Assembly (NCBI RefSeq): GCF_001654925.1
Contig: NZ_LXER01000015.1
Location: forward strand, 62,001-126,000
Length of the DNA: 64,000 bases
Reading direction: 5' to 3'
Origin: Buttiauxella brennerae ATCC 51605
Lineage (GTDB): Bacteria > Pseudomonadota > Gammaproteobacteria > Enterobacterales > Enterobacteriaceae
Below are positions 9,450 to 18,711 of the stretch, one piece after another. The notes beneath the pieces are model-generated. The model saw only the letters and a list, made by a program, of their open reading frames with translations, was not told the DNA's origin and searched no databases. The translations under genes were made by a program, and so were the position numbers. Position 1 is the stretch's first letter; every line of letters starts with the position of its first letter.

Positions 9450-9550
9450 AAGATATTCTCGATACGTGAATGACTCGCTCATTATTATTCATTTTTCATG
9501 ATTGTCACGCAGGATTAAGGTAACGGCATCAACAGAACACAGGGGGCACT

Positions 9551-10927
9551 ATGACGACTCACGCGATTTCAATTAACCCAACGACCGGCGATCAGCTTTC
9601 AGCCACGCCGTTTGAAACACTTACACAACTGGATAGCGCACTTGCGGGCAATCACGCCGCATTTAAGGTCTGGCGCAATGTGCCGTTGGCTCAGCGGGCG
9701 GATAAATTCCGCGACCTCGGGAAGGCGCTGCGTAATAACGCTGAAGCCATGGCACAAATGATCACTGCTGAAATGGGCAAGCCCATTATGCAAGCACGTG
9801 GTGAAGTGGCGAAGACAGCTAACCTGTGTGACTGGTATGCAGAGCATGGCCCGGCAATGCTTGCCACCGAAGGCACACAAGTCGAAAACCAGCAGGCGGT
9901 GATTGAATACCGCCCGCTTGGTGCGATTCTGGCGGTGATGCCGTGGAACTTCCCGTTATGGCAGGTGCTACGTGGTGCGGTACCCATTCTACTGGCAGGC
10001 AACAGTTATGTACTGAAACACGCACCGAACGTGATGGGCAGCGCGGCGCTGATTAAACAGATCTTTGCTGAAGCTGATTTCCCGCAAGGTGTGTTCGAGG
10101 TGATTAATGTCACCCCTGAAGGGGTAAGCCAGGCGATTAACGACTCACGCATTGCGGCGATTACCGTAACGGGCAGCGGGCGAGCGGGTGCGGCTATTGG
10201 TGCGCAGGCTGGTCGTGCACTGAAGAAATGCGTTCTTGAACTGGGTGGTTCTGACCCGTTTATTGTGCTCAATGACGCGGACCTTGATGAAGCCGTTAAA
10301 GCCGGGGTCGCCGGGCGCTTCCAGAATACCGGGCAAGTGTGTGCGGCGGCCAAACGCCTTATTATCGAGGAAGGGATTGCGGATGCGTTCACCGCGAAAT
10401 TCCTGGCGGCTGTTCAGGCGCTAAAAATTGGCGACCCGACGGATGAGGCAACTTACATCGGGCCAATGGCGCGTGTTGACCTGCGTGATGAGCTGCATAA
10501 TCAGGTGACAACGTCACTTAATCAAGGGGCGCAGCTTCTGCTCGGTGGTGAAAAAATTGCCGGAAAAGGAAATTACTACGCACCAACTGTTTTGGGGAGT
10601 GTCACGCCGGACATGGTTGCCTTCCGGGAAGAGTTGTTTGGCCCGGTAGCGGCAATTAGCGTTGCGCGTGATGCCGAACATGCACTTGAGCTGGCTAATG
10701 ACAGTGACTTCGGGCTTTCTGCCACCGTGTTTACCGCAAATGCCCAGCTCGCGGATGAGTTTGCCGCACGCCTTGAGTGTGGAGGTGTGTTTATCAATGG
10801 TTACAGTGCAAGTGACCCACGCGTGGCTTTTGGCGGCGTGAAGAAGAGCGGGTTCGGGCGTGAGCTTTCTCATTTCGGTCTGCGTGAGTTTTGCAATGTG
10901 CAGACTGTCTGGAAAGACCGACGCTAG
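9551..10927 (+). CDS. sad: NAD-dependent succinate-semialdehyde dehydrogenase Sad
   Basis: A cytoplasmic aldehyde dehydrogenase oxidising succinate semialdehyde to succinate, closing the putrescine/GABA catabolic route. It is 458 residues and very close to E. coli Sad (YneI). Visible features are MPWNFPLWQVLRGAVPIL (cofactor site), VTVTGSGRAGAAIGAQAGR, the catalytic Glu in VLELGGSDPF and catalytic Cys in NTGQVCAAAKR, then FREELFGPVAAI and GGVKKSGFGRELSHFGLREF at the C-terminus. The CACAGGGGGCACT purine run is the ribosome site. Divergent yneJ is its likely regulator. Confidence 0.95.
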   Translation: MTTHAISINPTTGDQLSATPFETLTQLDSALAGNHAAFKVWRNVPLAQRADKFRDLGKALRNNAEAMAQMITAEMGKPIMQARGEVAKTANLCDWYAEHGPAMLATEGTQVENQQAVIEYRPLGAILAVMPWNFPLWQVLRGAVPILLAGNSYVLKHAPNVMGSAALIKQIFAEADFPQGVFEVINVTPEGVSQAINDSRIAAITVTGSGRAGAAIGAQAGRALKKCVLELGGSDPFIVLNDADLDEAVKAGVAGRFQNTGQVCAAAKRLIIEEGIADAFTAKFLAAVQALKIGDPTDEATYIGPMARVDLRDELHNQVTTSLNQGAQLLLGGEKIAGKGNYYAPTVLGSVTPDMVAFREELFGPVAAISVARDAEHALELANDSDFGLSATVFTANAQLADEFAARLECGGVFINGYSASDPRVAFGGVKKSGFGRELSHFGLREFCNVQTVWKDRR

Positions 10928-11008
10928 TCACGCCTATGCAACACTGTAGCGTTGCAAACCGCTGGTACATCCTGGCCGCGTTTTCATCTGCCTGATACTG
11001 TGGCTGTC

Positions 11009-11017
11009 TGATATAAT
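11009..11017 (+). promoter_or_regulatory. Extended -10 promoter element of glsB
   Basis: TGATATAAT (TGnTATAAT) is a textbook extended -10 placed 37 nt before the glsB GTG start. No good -35 is seen. A hairpin, GGCGGGT / ACCCGCC (11018-11024 and 11032-11038), lies directly after it and ends just before the AGGAG ribosome site. Confidence 0.55.
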
Positions 11018-11053
11018 GGCGGGTGTAAAATACCCGCCAATCAGGAGTTTGCA

Positions 11054-11980
11054 GTGCCAGGTTTGTTAGATAACACATTGCTGGAAGATATTCTTACCCA
11101 GGTTCGGCCGCTCATTGGCCGCGGTAAAGTGGCAGATTACATTCCCGCACTGGCAGAAATTCCGGGGGACAAACTGGGTATTGCGGTTTGTACCGTTGAT
11201 GGCGAAGTATTTAGTGCGGGAGATGCTAGTGAGCGTTTCTCTATCCAGTCTATTTCTAAAGTGCTTAGTCTGACGCTCGCTATGGGGCGCTACGAAGAGC
11301 ACGAAATCTGGCAGCGGGTGGGTAAAGAGCCGTCTGGCCAGCCATTTAATTCCTTACTTCAACTGGAACTTGAACAAGGTAAACCGCGTAACCCGTTTAT
11401 TAATGCCGGGGCGCTGGTGGTTTGCGATATGCTGCAAACTCGTTTAAGTGCGCCGAAACAACGCATGCTGGAAGTGGTGCGGGTACTGGCAGAACAGCCC
11501 GATCTGGCTTATGACTCGCGGGTTGCGAAATCTGAGTTTGAACATTCGGCACGCAATGCGGCGATCGCCTGGTTGATGAAGTCATTCGGCAATTTTGAAA
11601 ACGATGTGATTACTGTCTTACAGAATTACTTCCATTACTGTGCGCTGAAAATGAGTTGCATGGAACTGGCGAAAACGTTTCTGTTTCTGGCAAACCAGGG
11701 GCGCGCATTGCATCTTCAGGAACCGATTATTACCGCACAACAAGCCAGACAGATTAACGCACTGATGGTGACCAGCGGTATGTATGATGGTGCCGGAGAA
11801 TTTGCTTATCGCGTTGGCATGCCGGGTAAGTCAGGTGTGGGGGGCGGTATTATTGCTGTGGTGCCTCAAGAGATGACGATTGCCGTGTGGTGCCCGGAAT
11901 TAGACACCTCCGGTAACTCTCTGGCAGGAACGGCCGCTCTGGAGATTCTGGCACAGCGCATTGGCCGTTCAATCTTCTGA
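11054..11980 (+). CDS. glsB: Glutaminase 2 GlsB
   Basis: A serine-dependent beta-lactamase-fold glutaminase converting glutamine to glutamate and ammonia. It is 308 residues, the usual bacterial length. Active-site features are [15 protein letters not shown] (catalytic Ser and Lys of S-x-x-K), the ring of substrate contacts in [13 protein letters not shown] and [10 protein letters not shown], and [18 protein letters not shown] near the C-terminus. It starts with GTG 7 nt after AGGAG. It follows sad as in E. coli, where it is yneH. E. coli yneG, normally downstream, is absent here. Confidence 0.94.
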   Translation: MPGLLDNTLLEDILTQVRPLIGRGKVADYIPALAEIPGDKLGIAVCTVDGEVFSAGDASERFSIQSISKVLSLTLAMGRYEEHEIWQRVGKEPSGQPFNSLLQLELEQGKPRNPFINAGALVVCDMLQTRLSAPKQRMLEVVRVLAEQPDLAYDSRVAKSEFEHSARNAAIAWLMKSFGNFENDVITVLQNYFHYCALKMSCMELAKTFLFLANQGRALHLQEPIITAQQARQINALMVTSGMYDGAGEFAYRVGMPGKSGVGGGIIAVVPQEMTIAVWCPELDTSGNSLAGTAALEILAQRIGRSIF

Positions 11981-12196
11981 ATCTTTTTACACTTAGGCGT
12001 AAACGCTGTTTCCTGTCACTTTAGCGCGACGTGTGGCGGAAAAAAACGCAGGGGACGGCGAGTCTCATCGGGCAGCTTCACATATCAGTCTTTATCGGGT
12101 TGGCCACAGGTTCAACCAGTTAAAATATGCTAAGCTAAAAATTATTTTTTGCACTCACCCGGTTGTTTTATTTTATTACGCAGTGCATGCATAAAT

Positions 12197-13657
12197 ATGA
12201 GTTCAAATAGCATGTCTAATCAAACTGGCTTTAAAATCTTTTCGCCTGAAAAACGTTTGGCTAATGTTATAAATATATTTGTCATTACGACGCTGTTTTA
12301 CTTCTTTGGCGCGTCACTTCGCCTGATTGATGAGTTGTCGCTGTTCTGGCCGCTGAACGCTGTGCTGGCGGCGGTGTTCGTGCGCAACCCGTTCCTGAAT
12401 CGGCCAATCTATTATTTTATCTGTTATAGCGCGATGATTGTTTATGACGCCTTCACTACGCATTGGGGTTGGCAGTCGGCGATAATAAATCTGTCTAATA
12501 TGATCTTTATTATTCTGGCCGCAGGTTTATTGCTGCGCTACACACGTGTGCAGGATGAAAATAATTGGGCGTTGAACGCTTTTAATCTTTTCTATTTCTG
12601 CCTGATTGCCTCGCTACTCAGCTCACTATTGGGCTCGGTTGGCTCCTTTGGCCCGTCATCGGATTACCGTAAATTTCTGCCACTCTTTGCCGACTGGTTT
12701 AGCGAGCAGTTTTCAACAGGGGTGCTGCTGATGCCGTTTTTACTGATGGCGAAATGGCCGCAGTGGGACAAGCTGCCTGCATTCCATGTCTCGAAAATCT
12801 ACCCGTTGCTGGGAGTGATCATTTCGATTATTGCCTCCGTGTTGATTGGTGGTGCCGGGAGTCTGGCATTCCCGTTGCCAGCACTTATCTGGTGTGCGAT
12901 TCGCTATCCGGTGCCGGTCACCGCACTGATAACGCTGTTGACCGGGGGTATCGAAATTGTTCTGGTCGCCAATACGATAGTCATGATTCATGAGAACCCA
13001 CCGCGGGTGCTGAACGAGATGTTTTCGGCGCGTCTGGGGATTGCCACCATGGCCATTTGCCCGCTGATTGTGTCAGTCAGTGTTGATGCAATTAACCGTC
13101 TGATCAAACAGACCTCACTGCGTGCTGATTTTGACTTTCTTACTGGCGTACATTCCCGTTCAGGTCTTTATGAAGCGCTGAAAGTGAAAGCGCCATTGAA
13201 GCATCAACCGAACCAGAAACTGTGTGTGATGCTGCTGGATATTGATTACTTCAAACGTATTAATGACAACTATGGTCACGAATGCGGTGATGTGGTGCTG
13301 GCGGCATTTGCTGCGCAACTGAAAAAAACGGTAGGTGAAGATGGGCTGGTGGCTCGTCTTGGCGGTGAAGAGTTTGTCGTGGCCTGCAGTACCTGTACCG
13401 AAGAGCAAGGTTATGCAATCGCCGAGAAAATTCGGCAGAGTATTGAGCTGACGGCGTTCCGTTATCAACAACAGTCATTGTTCATTACGGTTAGTATCGG
13501 TCTGGCTGCGACGACACCGGATAAAGAGACGCTGCTTGATGCCTTTAACTCGCTATTAGCGCAAGCCGATAAGTATCTGTATCTGTCGAAACGTAATGGC
13601 CGTAACCAGACCTGCACGTCGCACATAACCCAGGAAGATATGGCAGCGTCTATTTAG
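12197..13657 (+). CDS. dgcF: Membrane diguanylate cyclase with MASE1 domain (DgcF/YneF-type)
   Basis: A diguanylate cyclase making c-di-GMP from GTP. The N-terminal about 300 residues hold roughly eight to nine membrane segments of MASE1 type. A GGDEF domain follows (about 320-480) with DFLTGVHSRSGLYEAL, LLDIDYFKRINDNYGHECGD and active-site RLGGEEFVVAC. The RxxD inhibitory site expected just before GGEEF is missing (the residues there are GEDGLVAR), so simple product inhibition is unlikely. The neighbours glsB and uxaB point to orthology with E. coli yneF, which is shorter in K-12. A longer frame begins at a TTG (12149); ATG 12197 or 12212 is more plausible, though no strong ribosome site was seen. 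Confidence 0.8.
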   Translation: MSSNSMSNQTGFKIFSPEKRLANVINIFVITTLFYFFGASLRLIDELSLFWPLNAVLAAVFVRNPFLNRPIYYFICYSAMIVYDAFTTHWGWQSAIINLSNMIFIILAAGLLLRYTRVQDENNWALNAFNLFYFCLIASLLSSLLGSVGSFGPSSDYRKFLPLFADWFSEQFSTGVLLMPFLLMAKWPQWDKLPAFHVSKIYPLLGVIISIIASVLIGGAGSLAFPLPALIWCAIRYPVPVTALITLLTGGIEIVLVANTIVMIHENPPRVLNEMFSARLGIATMAICPLIVSVSVDAINRLIKQTSLRADFDFLTGVHSRSGLYEALKVKAPLKHQPNQKLCVMLLDIDYFKRINDNYGHECGDVVLAAFAAQLKKTVGEDGLVARLGGEEFVVACSTCTEEQGYAIAEKIRQSIELTAFRYQQQSLFITVSIGLAATTPDKETLLDAFNSLLAQADKYLYLSKRNGRNQTCTSHITQEDMAASI

Positions 13658-13744
13658 GTTGTGCTTTGTCACTCGACCCTAAACAGATAGTGCCTGAGCG
13701 AGAGTTTTCATTTAGTCGTTGTAAAAGCGTATAGGTTCCAGCGA

Positions 13745-13789
13745 ATAAACTTTGCATGAGGAATTCACCGCGAGTGAAGCAAAGTTTAT
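13745..13789 (+). promoter_or_regulatory. Leader hairpin before the virK-like gene
   Basis: ATAAACTTTGC (13745-13755) pairs perfectly with GCAAAGTTTAT (13779-13789), and TTCAC/GTGAA (13764-13768 and 13774-13778) extends the stem inward around a five-base loop. The structure ends 7 nt before the GGAGG ribosome site of the next gene. It could be an RNA control element or an operator; the sequence does not decide. Confidence 0.45.
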
Positions 13790-13803
13790 CGCCTGGAGGC
13801 AAA

Positions 13804-14733
13804 ATGACTATTCTGGACCAACATCCATCACTGCAAAAAAATAATGCAGGGGTTTCCACCATCATGGCTTTGATTAACGGGAGCCTGGCTCCCTGTGATA
13901 TCTGGCATGAAAAGTCATACCGGGCGAAATTCCTGTTGCGTACACTTTTAGCTCCCCGCCAGACACTGCGTTTCTTTAATTCTATGGCACAACAGAGCTA
14001 TTTTTCGACGCTGCTAAAAGCGCAAAAAACGCTGCCAAGTAAAATCCATCGCCATTATTTGCATTTGGGTATGAATGCTTCCGCACGCGTGGATGCGATC
14101 CTCAGTCATTACCAATTTATTGAAAAACTGGGTTGTAAAACCCTTGCGCGTGGCCTGATGTCCCCAGAACAAACTGTGTTGCTGGAACTGAGCGGTAAAG
14201 ACGGTGAGAAAATAGAAATTAATGCCAGTACCGCGCTGGGTGCGGAGCGAGAAGGTGAGAGTACCCTTTGGTTGAACATGAATGGGGTAAGACTTGCTGC
14301 ATTAACCTTCTGTGTATCGGGTGACAAGATTTTTATTGGCGGGCTACAAGGCGCTCATCGCAGTGTGCCGCATGAAACAATTAAAACGGCGACTAAAGCG
14401 TGCTACGGGTTATTTCCTAAACGTCTGCTCATGGAAGTGTTGTGGTTATTAGCCGCACAGCAGGGAATTAAAGGGATCTTTGGGGTGAGTAATGAAGGAC
14501 ATGTATTCCGCGGACTGCGTTATCGACTGAGTAAGGGCAAGCATTTTCACGCCAGTTATGATGAGTTCTGGCAGTCAACCGGCGGTGAGCAATACGGTAA
14601 GCATCTTTACAGGCTGCCATTGTCATTACCGCAAAAAGATCTGAGTGAAATTGCCAGCAAAAAACGTTCGGAATACCGCAAGCGCTATTCATTGCTTGAA
14701 GAGTTACAAACCCAGTTCGCTGAACTACGTTAA
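13804..14733 (+). CDS. VirK/YbjX family protein (DUF535)
   Basis: A 309-residue member of the DUF535 family, whose namesakes VirK (Shigella/Salmonella) and YbjX affect virulence-factor display, peptide resistance and membrane-stress survival by unknown means. Family stretches include HRHYLHLGMNASARVDAIL HY-like segments, LSGKDGEKIEI, FIGGLQGAHR and DEFWQSTGGE near residue 260. No signal peptide or membrane segment is evident, so it is probably cytoplasmic or peripheral. The frame extends up to 13756, but ATG 13804 follows CCTGGAGGCAAA, a strong ribosome site. A long hairpin lies immediately upstream. Confidence 0.75.
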   Translation: MTILDQHPSLQKNNAGVSTIMALINGSLAPCDIWHEKSYRAKFLLRTLLAPRQTLRFFNSMAQQSYFSTLLKAQKTLPSKIHRHYLHLGMNASARVDAILSHYQFIEKLGCKTLARGLMSPEQTVLLELSGKDGEKIEINASTALGAEREGESTLWLNMNGVRLAALTFCVSGDKIFIGGLQGAHRSVPHETIKTATKACYGLFPKRLLMEVLWLLAAQQGIKGIFGVSNEGHVFRGLRYRLSKGKHFHASYDEFWQSTGGEQYGKHLYRLPLSLPQKDLSEIASKKRSEYRKRYSLLEELQTQFAELR

Positions 14734-14844
14734 CCGCATCAGGTGCGAGATGTTATACCAAACAGGGGTGTGGTTTTTCAGTTGTGGGTGCGATAGCAAA
14801 ACAACCGTGACGGACGTCGCACCGCTGGCATGAGATGTAGATGA

Positions 14845-14862
14845 AAATTGGTATAATAACTT
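14845..14862. promoter_or_regulatory. Candidate ExuR operator of uxaB
   Basis: AAATTGGTATAATAACTT matches the ExuR/UxuR palindrome AAATTGGTATACCAATTT at 15 of 18 positions, with the left half perfect. It lies about 100 nt before the uxaB start, as expected for hexuronate-inducible control. A weaker TTATACCAAA half at 14752-14762 could be a second contact. Confidence 0.6.
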
Positions 14863-14958
14863 TAGTTTGATCAAAACGGGGTTTCACTTGTTAGAGTTCT
14901 GATATTTTGAGCAGGATATTTGTGGTCGTTCATCCTGTACACACCAAGGAACAACATA

Positions 14959-16410
14959 GTGAAAACACTTAATCGTCATGATTTCCCTGGCGCTCAATAT
15001 CCTGAACGTATTATCCAGTTTGGTGAAGGCAACTTCTTACGTGCTTTTATTGACTGGCAAGTAGATTTACTCAATGAACATACGGATTTGAATGCGGGCG
15101 TTGTTATCGTGCGCCCAATCGACAGCGCTTTCCCGCCGTCGTTGTCTACCCAGGATGGGCTTTACACTACGGTGATCCGTGGTCTGAACGAGCAGGGCGA
15201 AGCGGTAAGCGACGCGCGTCTGATTCGCTCAGTCACTCGTGAAATCAACGTTTATCAAGAATATGACGCGTACCTGAAACTGGCTCATAACCCAGAAATG
15301 CGTTTCGTGTTCTCCAACACCACCGAAGCGGGCATTAGCTACCACGCAGGCGACAAGTTTGAAGATGCGCCAGCGGTAAGCTACCCGGCTAAACTGACTC
15401 GTTTGCTGTTCGAACGCTTCAGCCACTTCAACGGTGCTGCGGATAAAGGTTGGGTGATCATTCCTTGTGAACTGATCGACTACAACGGTGATGCATTGCA
15501 AGAACTGGTTCTGCGTTACGCTCAAGAGTGGGAGCTGCCAGCAGCATTCATTCAATGGCTGAATGAGGCTAACACCTTCTGTTCTACGCTGGTGGACCGT
15601 ATCGTTACCGGTTATCCGCGTGACGAAGCAGCCAATATCGAAGCAGAACTGGGTTACAAAGATGGTTTCCTGGCGGCGGCTGAGCACTTCTACCTGTTCG
15701 TTATTCAGGGCCCGGCATCTCTGGCGCAAGAACTGCGTCTGGATAAACTGGCGCTGAACGTGCTGATTGTTGATGACATCAAACCGTATAAAGAACGTAA
15801 AGTTGCGATTCTGAATGGTGCACATACCGCGTTAGTTCCAGTTGCCTACCTGGCGGGTTTGAACACCGTTGGCGAGTCAATGAACGATGCTGAAGTGTGT
15901 GGCTTCGTGGAAAAAACCATCGCTGAAGAAATCATTCCAGTGCTGGACTTGCCGCGTGACGAATTGCAGTCATTCGCACAAGCCGTCACCAGCCGTTTCC
16001 AGAACCCGTATATTCAGCACCAGTTGCTGTCTATCGCGCTCAACGGTATGACTAAGTTCCGCACCCGTATTCTGCCGCAACTGCTGGCAGGCCAACAGGC
16101 GACCGGTACGTTGCCTGCTCGTCTGACTTTCGCACTGGCTGCACTGATTGCCTTCTATAAAGGCGAGCGTAACAACGAAACTTATCCTCTGCAGGATGAT
16201 GAGCATTGGTTGGTACGTTATCAGCAACTGTGGGCATCACTTGGCGACAAGCAGATCACAGAGCAACAGCTGGTTGAAGCGGTACTGAGCGACAGCGATC
16301 ACTGGGGCCAGGACTTGACTCAAGTTCCAGGTCTGGTTGCTAAAGTCAGCGAAGATTTGCAGGTTATTCTGAGCCAGGGTATGCGCGCAGCAGTCGCTCG
16401 TTACTGCTAA
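14959..16410 (+). CDS. uxaB: Tagaturonate reductase (altronate oxidoreductase) UxaB
   Basis: A cytoplasmic NADH-dependent polyol dehydrogenase reducing D-tagaturonate to D-altronate in galacturonate breakdown. The 483 residues equal the E. coli length. Visible are the cofactor start [58 protein letters not shown] (family core with Asp-Arg), and [20 protein letters not shown] carrying the catalytic Lys and Asn-Gly-x-His motif. The GTG at 14959 is chosen because it starts the E. coli-like N-terminus after AAGGA; the open frame extends to 14920. The other uxa genes are not in the window. Confidence 0.94.
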   Translation: MKTLNRHDFPGAQYPERIIQFGEGNFLRAFIDWQVDLLNEHTDLNAGVVIVRPIDSAFPPSLSTQDGLYTTVIRGLNEQGEAVSDARLIRSVTREINVYQEYDAYLKLAHNPEMRFVFSNTTEAGISYHAGDKFEDAPAVSYPAKLTRLLFERFSHFNGAADKGWVIIPCELIDYNGDALQELVLRYAQEWELPAAFIQWLNEANTFCSTLVDRIVTGYPRDEAANIEAELGYKDGFLAAAEHFYLFVIQGPASLAQELRLDKLALNVLIVDDIKPYKERKVAILNGAHTALVPVAYLAGLNTVGESMNDAEVCGFVEKTIAEEIIPVLDLPRDELQSFAQAVTSRFQNPYIQHQLLSIALNGMTKFRTRILPQLLAGQQATGTLPARLTFALAALIAFYKGERNNETYPLQDDEHWLVRYQQLWASLGDKQITEQQLVEAVLSDSDHWGQDLTQVPGLVAKVSEDLQVILSQGMRAAVARYC

Positions 16411-16418
16411 GCCCCAAG

Positions 16419-16444
16419 GCCGGATTAGCGCAACGCCATCCGGC
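16419..16444. repeat. REP-like palindrome after uxaB
   Basis: GCCGGAT (16419-16425) and ATCCGGC (16438-16444) form the characteristic GCCGGAT...ATCCGGC core of enterobacterial REP sequences, 9 nt after the uxaB stop codon. Such elements protect 3' ends of messages. Confidence 0.65.
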
Positions 16445-16461
16445 AGAAAACCCTGATATAG

Positions 16462-16493
16462 TGCCTGTAGGCTCTGTTTACAGGCATTTTTTT
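16462..16493 (+). terminator. Rho-independent terminator touching the next start codon
   Basis: TGCCTGTA (16462-16469) pairs with TACAGGCA (16480-16487), followed at once by a run of seven T (16487-16493). The next three bases are the ATG of the downstream oxidoreductase. It would end uxaB transcripts. Confidence 0.8.
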
Positions 16494-17429
16494 ATGCAAA
16501 ATTCCGCACTCTGGTTTCGGCAATTTGGCCAACCTGAACATGTCATCACTCTCGAGCAATCAGACATCGCGCCGCGCCCTTGTGGCATGTTGCGCGTGCA
16601 GATGCGCTATGCGCCAGTCAATCCTTCAGATTTGATTCCCGTTACCGGCGCTTATAGCCACCGGGTGACGCCGCCGCGCGTGGTGGGTTATGAAGGCGTT
16701 GGCGTGGTGACAGATGCGGATAACCCTGAATTTATCGGCCAGCGCGTTTTGCCTTTGCGGGGTGAGGGAACCTGGCAACGCTTGCTGGATTGTTCGCCGC
16801 AGTGGGCCGTCCCGGTTCCTGATAGCATTCCCGATTTGCTGGCGGCACGTGGCTATATCAATCCGCTGGCCGCATGGGTGATGTTAAAAAAATGGCCGGT
16901 GCGAGGGAAAACTGTGCTGCTGACTGCCGCCAACTCATCGTGTGCGGCATTACTGGCGCAGTGGGCATGCCTTCAGGGGGCGCAAAATATTTGGGGAGTT
17001 TGCCGTAGCAAAGAGCAAACGGCGGCATTGCATGAGCAAGGAATTAAACCTGTTTTAATCGATGACGTTAATGTGTTGAACATGGCGGCGCAGCAGGCCG
17101 ATGTGGTGTTCGATGCGGTTGGCGGTGAACTTGCCACCCGGTTATTAACAAACCTGAAAGCCGAGGCTGATTTTGTTTCATACGGTTTGTTGAGCGGCCA
17201 ACCGTTTGACGCCCGTGGAGCACGTGCGAAGCCGCAACGCTTCCATCTGCGCGATACCCTGGCAGTTACCGATTCTCACGAGTGGCAACAATGGTTTGTC
17301 GAGCTGTGGCCTCTGTTGGCCAAAAGCCAGCTACCGGAAGTGACGCTATTTGGGCTGGCGCAGTGGCGTGAAGCGTTGCGTGAATTTGCGGTTGCCGGGC
17401 GACGTTGTAAGCCCGTACTGGCACTATGA
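16494..17429 (+). CDS. MDR-family alcohol dehydrogenase/quinone reductase-like protein
   Basis: A 311-residue NAD(P)-dependent medium-chain dehydrogenase/reductase without structural zinc cysteines, resembling 2-enoyl thioester reductase/quinone oxidoreductase types. Visible are the GroES-like N-terminal domain (YAPVNPSDLIPVTGAY, GYEGVGVV), a Rossmann domain from about residue 125 (AANSSCAALLAQWA in place of the usual GxGxxG) and DVVFDAVGGELATRLL. The loss of a canonical glycine motif is unusual. Substrate unknown. ATG 16494 lies directly after a terminator T-run with no clear ribosome site. The upstream GTG at 16461 would begin inside the terminator hairpin, so the true start and promoter are unsettled. 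Confidence 0.7.
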   Translation: MQNSALWFRQFGQPEHVITLEQSDIAPRPCGMLRVQMRYAPVNPSDLIPVTGAYSHRVTPPRVVGYEGVGVVTDADNPEFIGQRVLPLRGEGTWQRLLDCSPQWAVPVPDSIPDLLAARGYINPLAAWVMLKKWPVRGKTVLLTAANSSCAALLAQWACLQGAQNIWGVCRSKEQTAALHEQGIKPVLIDDVNVLNMAAQQADVVFDAVGGELATRLLTNLKAEADFVSYGLLSGQPFDARGARAKPQRFHLRDTLAVTDSHEWQQWFVELWPLLAKSQLPEVTLFGLAQWREALREFAVAGRRCKPVLAL

Positions 17430-17452
17430 AGTGACAACGTCACCCGAAGAGG

Positions 17453-18217
17453 CTATTTATCGTCGCCCATGATCACTTTCATAGTGGCGTCGTCTGGTAA
17501 GCCCTGGTGCTGTTGCAGGCGGCCGTCTTTGTTCAGATAGTAAATAGAAGGGGTGGCCGTGCCGCCCAGTTCATCCATTAACGCCAGGTTATCTTCGAGA
17601 GCTTTCTTGATTTCAGGTGTGATGGTCGCTGGGACTTTCAGCTCCATTTTGCCCTGACTGTTTTCATATTCCGCCAGCGTTTTTGCTGGGTCTTTAGCCA
17701 TCATAATGGCTGCGGCTTTCTGACCGCTGTCCGGGCGTAACATACCGACCATCAATACGCGTAACTGCACTTTTCCGGAGGCCAGCCACGGCTGCGCATT
17801 TTGCCAGAATTGTGTGCAATACGGGCAATAAGGGTCGGCAAACGCGTACACAACCAGTGGGGCATCGGCTTTACCTGCCGCTATCCAGTGGTTTTTCTCA
17901 AGCTTTTGCCACATCTCTTTAGCCATGGGTGCATAAACCCATTTCTCGACCTGCGCATCGCTGAGGTTTTTACCCGTGGCATCAACTAAGTTACCCATGA
18001 TGGCATGCTGTTTATCCGGCGTCAGGAACACGGTGGTGCCTTGCCCCTGAAACTGCATTACATATCCAGGCAGGTCGCCGGGGCCTTTAAATTCACCTTT
18101 CAGCTCAAAGCCTTGCTTCTCTAATGCGCTGATGGGCGCCGGGAGTTTATCAACGGCGGCCAGCGCCGACGTGCTGGATAGCAGGGCAAGCGACAGAGTC
18201 CATACTGCATGTTTCAT
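17453..18217 (-). CDS. dsbG: Thiol:disulfide interchange protein DsbG
   Basis: A periplasmic dimeric thioredoxin-fold protein that keeps lone cysteines of secreted proteins from over-oxidation and has isomerase activity. It is 254 residues with a signal peptide (MKHAVWTLSLALLSSTSALA|AV), an N-terminal dimerisation domain (about 20-90), the active site FADPYCPYCTQFW near residue 126, and the cis-Pro loop GGTATPSIYYL near 218. CPYC and the DsbG-like C-terminus (QHQGLPDDATMKVIMG) separate it from DsbC (CGYC). It is convergent with the oxidoreductase. Confidence 0.9.
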   Translation of the reverse strand: MKHAVWTLSLALLSSTSALAAVDKLPAPISALEKQGFELKGEFKGPGDLPGYVMQFQGQGTTVFLTPDKQHAIMGNLVDATGKNLSDAQVEKWVYAPMAKEMWQKLEKNHWIAAGKADAPLVVYAFADPYCPYCTQFWQNAQPWLASGKVQLRVLMVGMLRPDSGQKAAAIMMAKDPAKTLAEYENSQGKMELKVPATITPEIKKALEDNLALMDELGGTATPSIYYLNKDGRLQQHQGLPDDATMKVIMGDDK

Positions 18218-18363
18218 TACGTAATCCTTATCATTCTCTTGATGAATGTATGCCCGGGTAGGCTACATGTCGTACGCCTGTAAGGAAAGTTCATCCTTTA
18301 GAAAGATGAGGTCGCGTAATTTTGCTATCGTATGCGCAATTATTCAGACTTACTGGACGCATT

Positions 18364-18654
18364 ATGACCCACGCATCAAAAGACCCGCTGCACGGCGTGA
18401 CACTCGAAGCCATTGTGAATGCTTTAGTTGCGCATTTTGGTTGGGAAAAACTGGCGAAGCTCATCAACATCAATTGTTTTAAAAGTGACCCGAGCGTCAA
18501 ATCCAGCCTGAAGTTTTTACGCCGTACTCCCTGGGCCCGTAAAGAAGTCGAAGATCTGTATATCGATATGGTAGAGACGGCAGAAGAGGCGGCTAAAGAG
18601 CTTCCGGTTGATAGCCCATGGGCGAACTGGCAGGGTAAAAAGAGCGAGGAATAA
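18364..18654 (+). CDS. VF530/DUF2132 family protein
   Basis: A small (96-residue) cytoplasmic protein of the VF530 family, a compact helical domain described as DNA-binding-like and of unknown function. The core is [40 protein letters not shown] and [14 protein letters not shown]. It is followed by a short acidic/helical tail ([12 protein letters not shown]). The frame is open from 18322, but ATG 18364 begins right before the conserved domain. It is convergent with the FAD oxidoreductase, separated by a hairpin. Confidence 0.8.
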   Translation: MTHASKDPLHGVTLEAIVNALVAHFGWEKLAKLININCFKSDPSVKSSLKFLRRTPWARKEVEDLYIDMVETAEEAAKELPVDSPWANWQGKKSEE

Positions 18655-18676
18655 ACCCTCGCCACAGATAAAAACC

Positions 18677-18702
18677 GGGTGGATTGTTACGCATATCCAC
18701 CC
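18677..18702. terminator. Hairpin between convergent genes
   Basis: GGGTGGAT (18677-18684) and ATCCACCC (18695-18702) form a stem in the gap between the VF530 gene and the FAD oxidoreductase. The arms are the same as at 2071-2100. Confidence 0.65.
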
Positions 18703-18711
18703 TGAAATTTT

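Noticed and set aside
15229-15825. 198-codon minus-strand frame within uxaB
   Set aside because: Antisense to a fully conserved enzyme gene, with Cys/Phe/Val-rich sequence lacking motifs.
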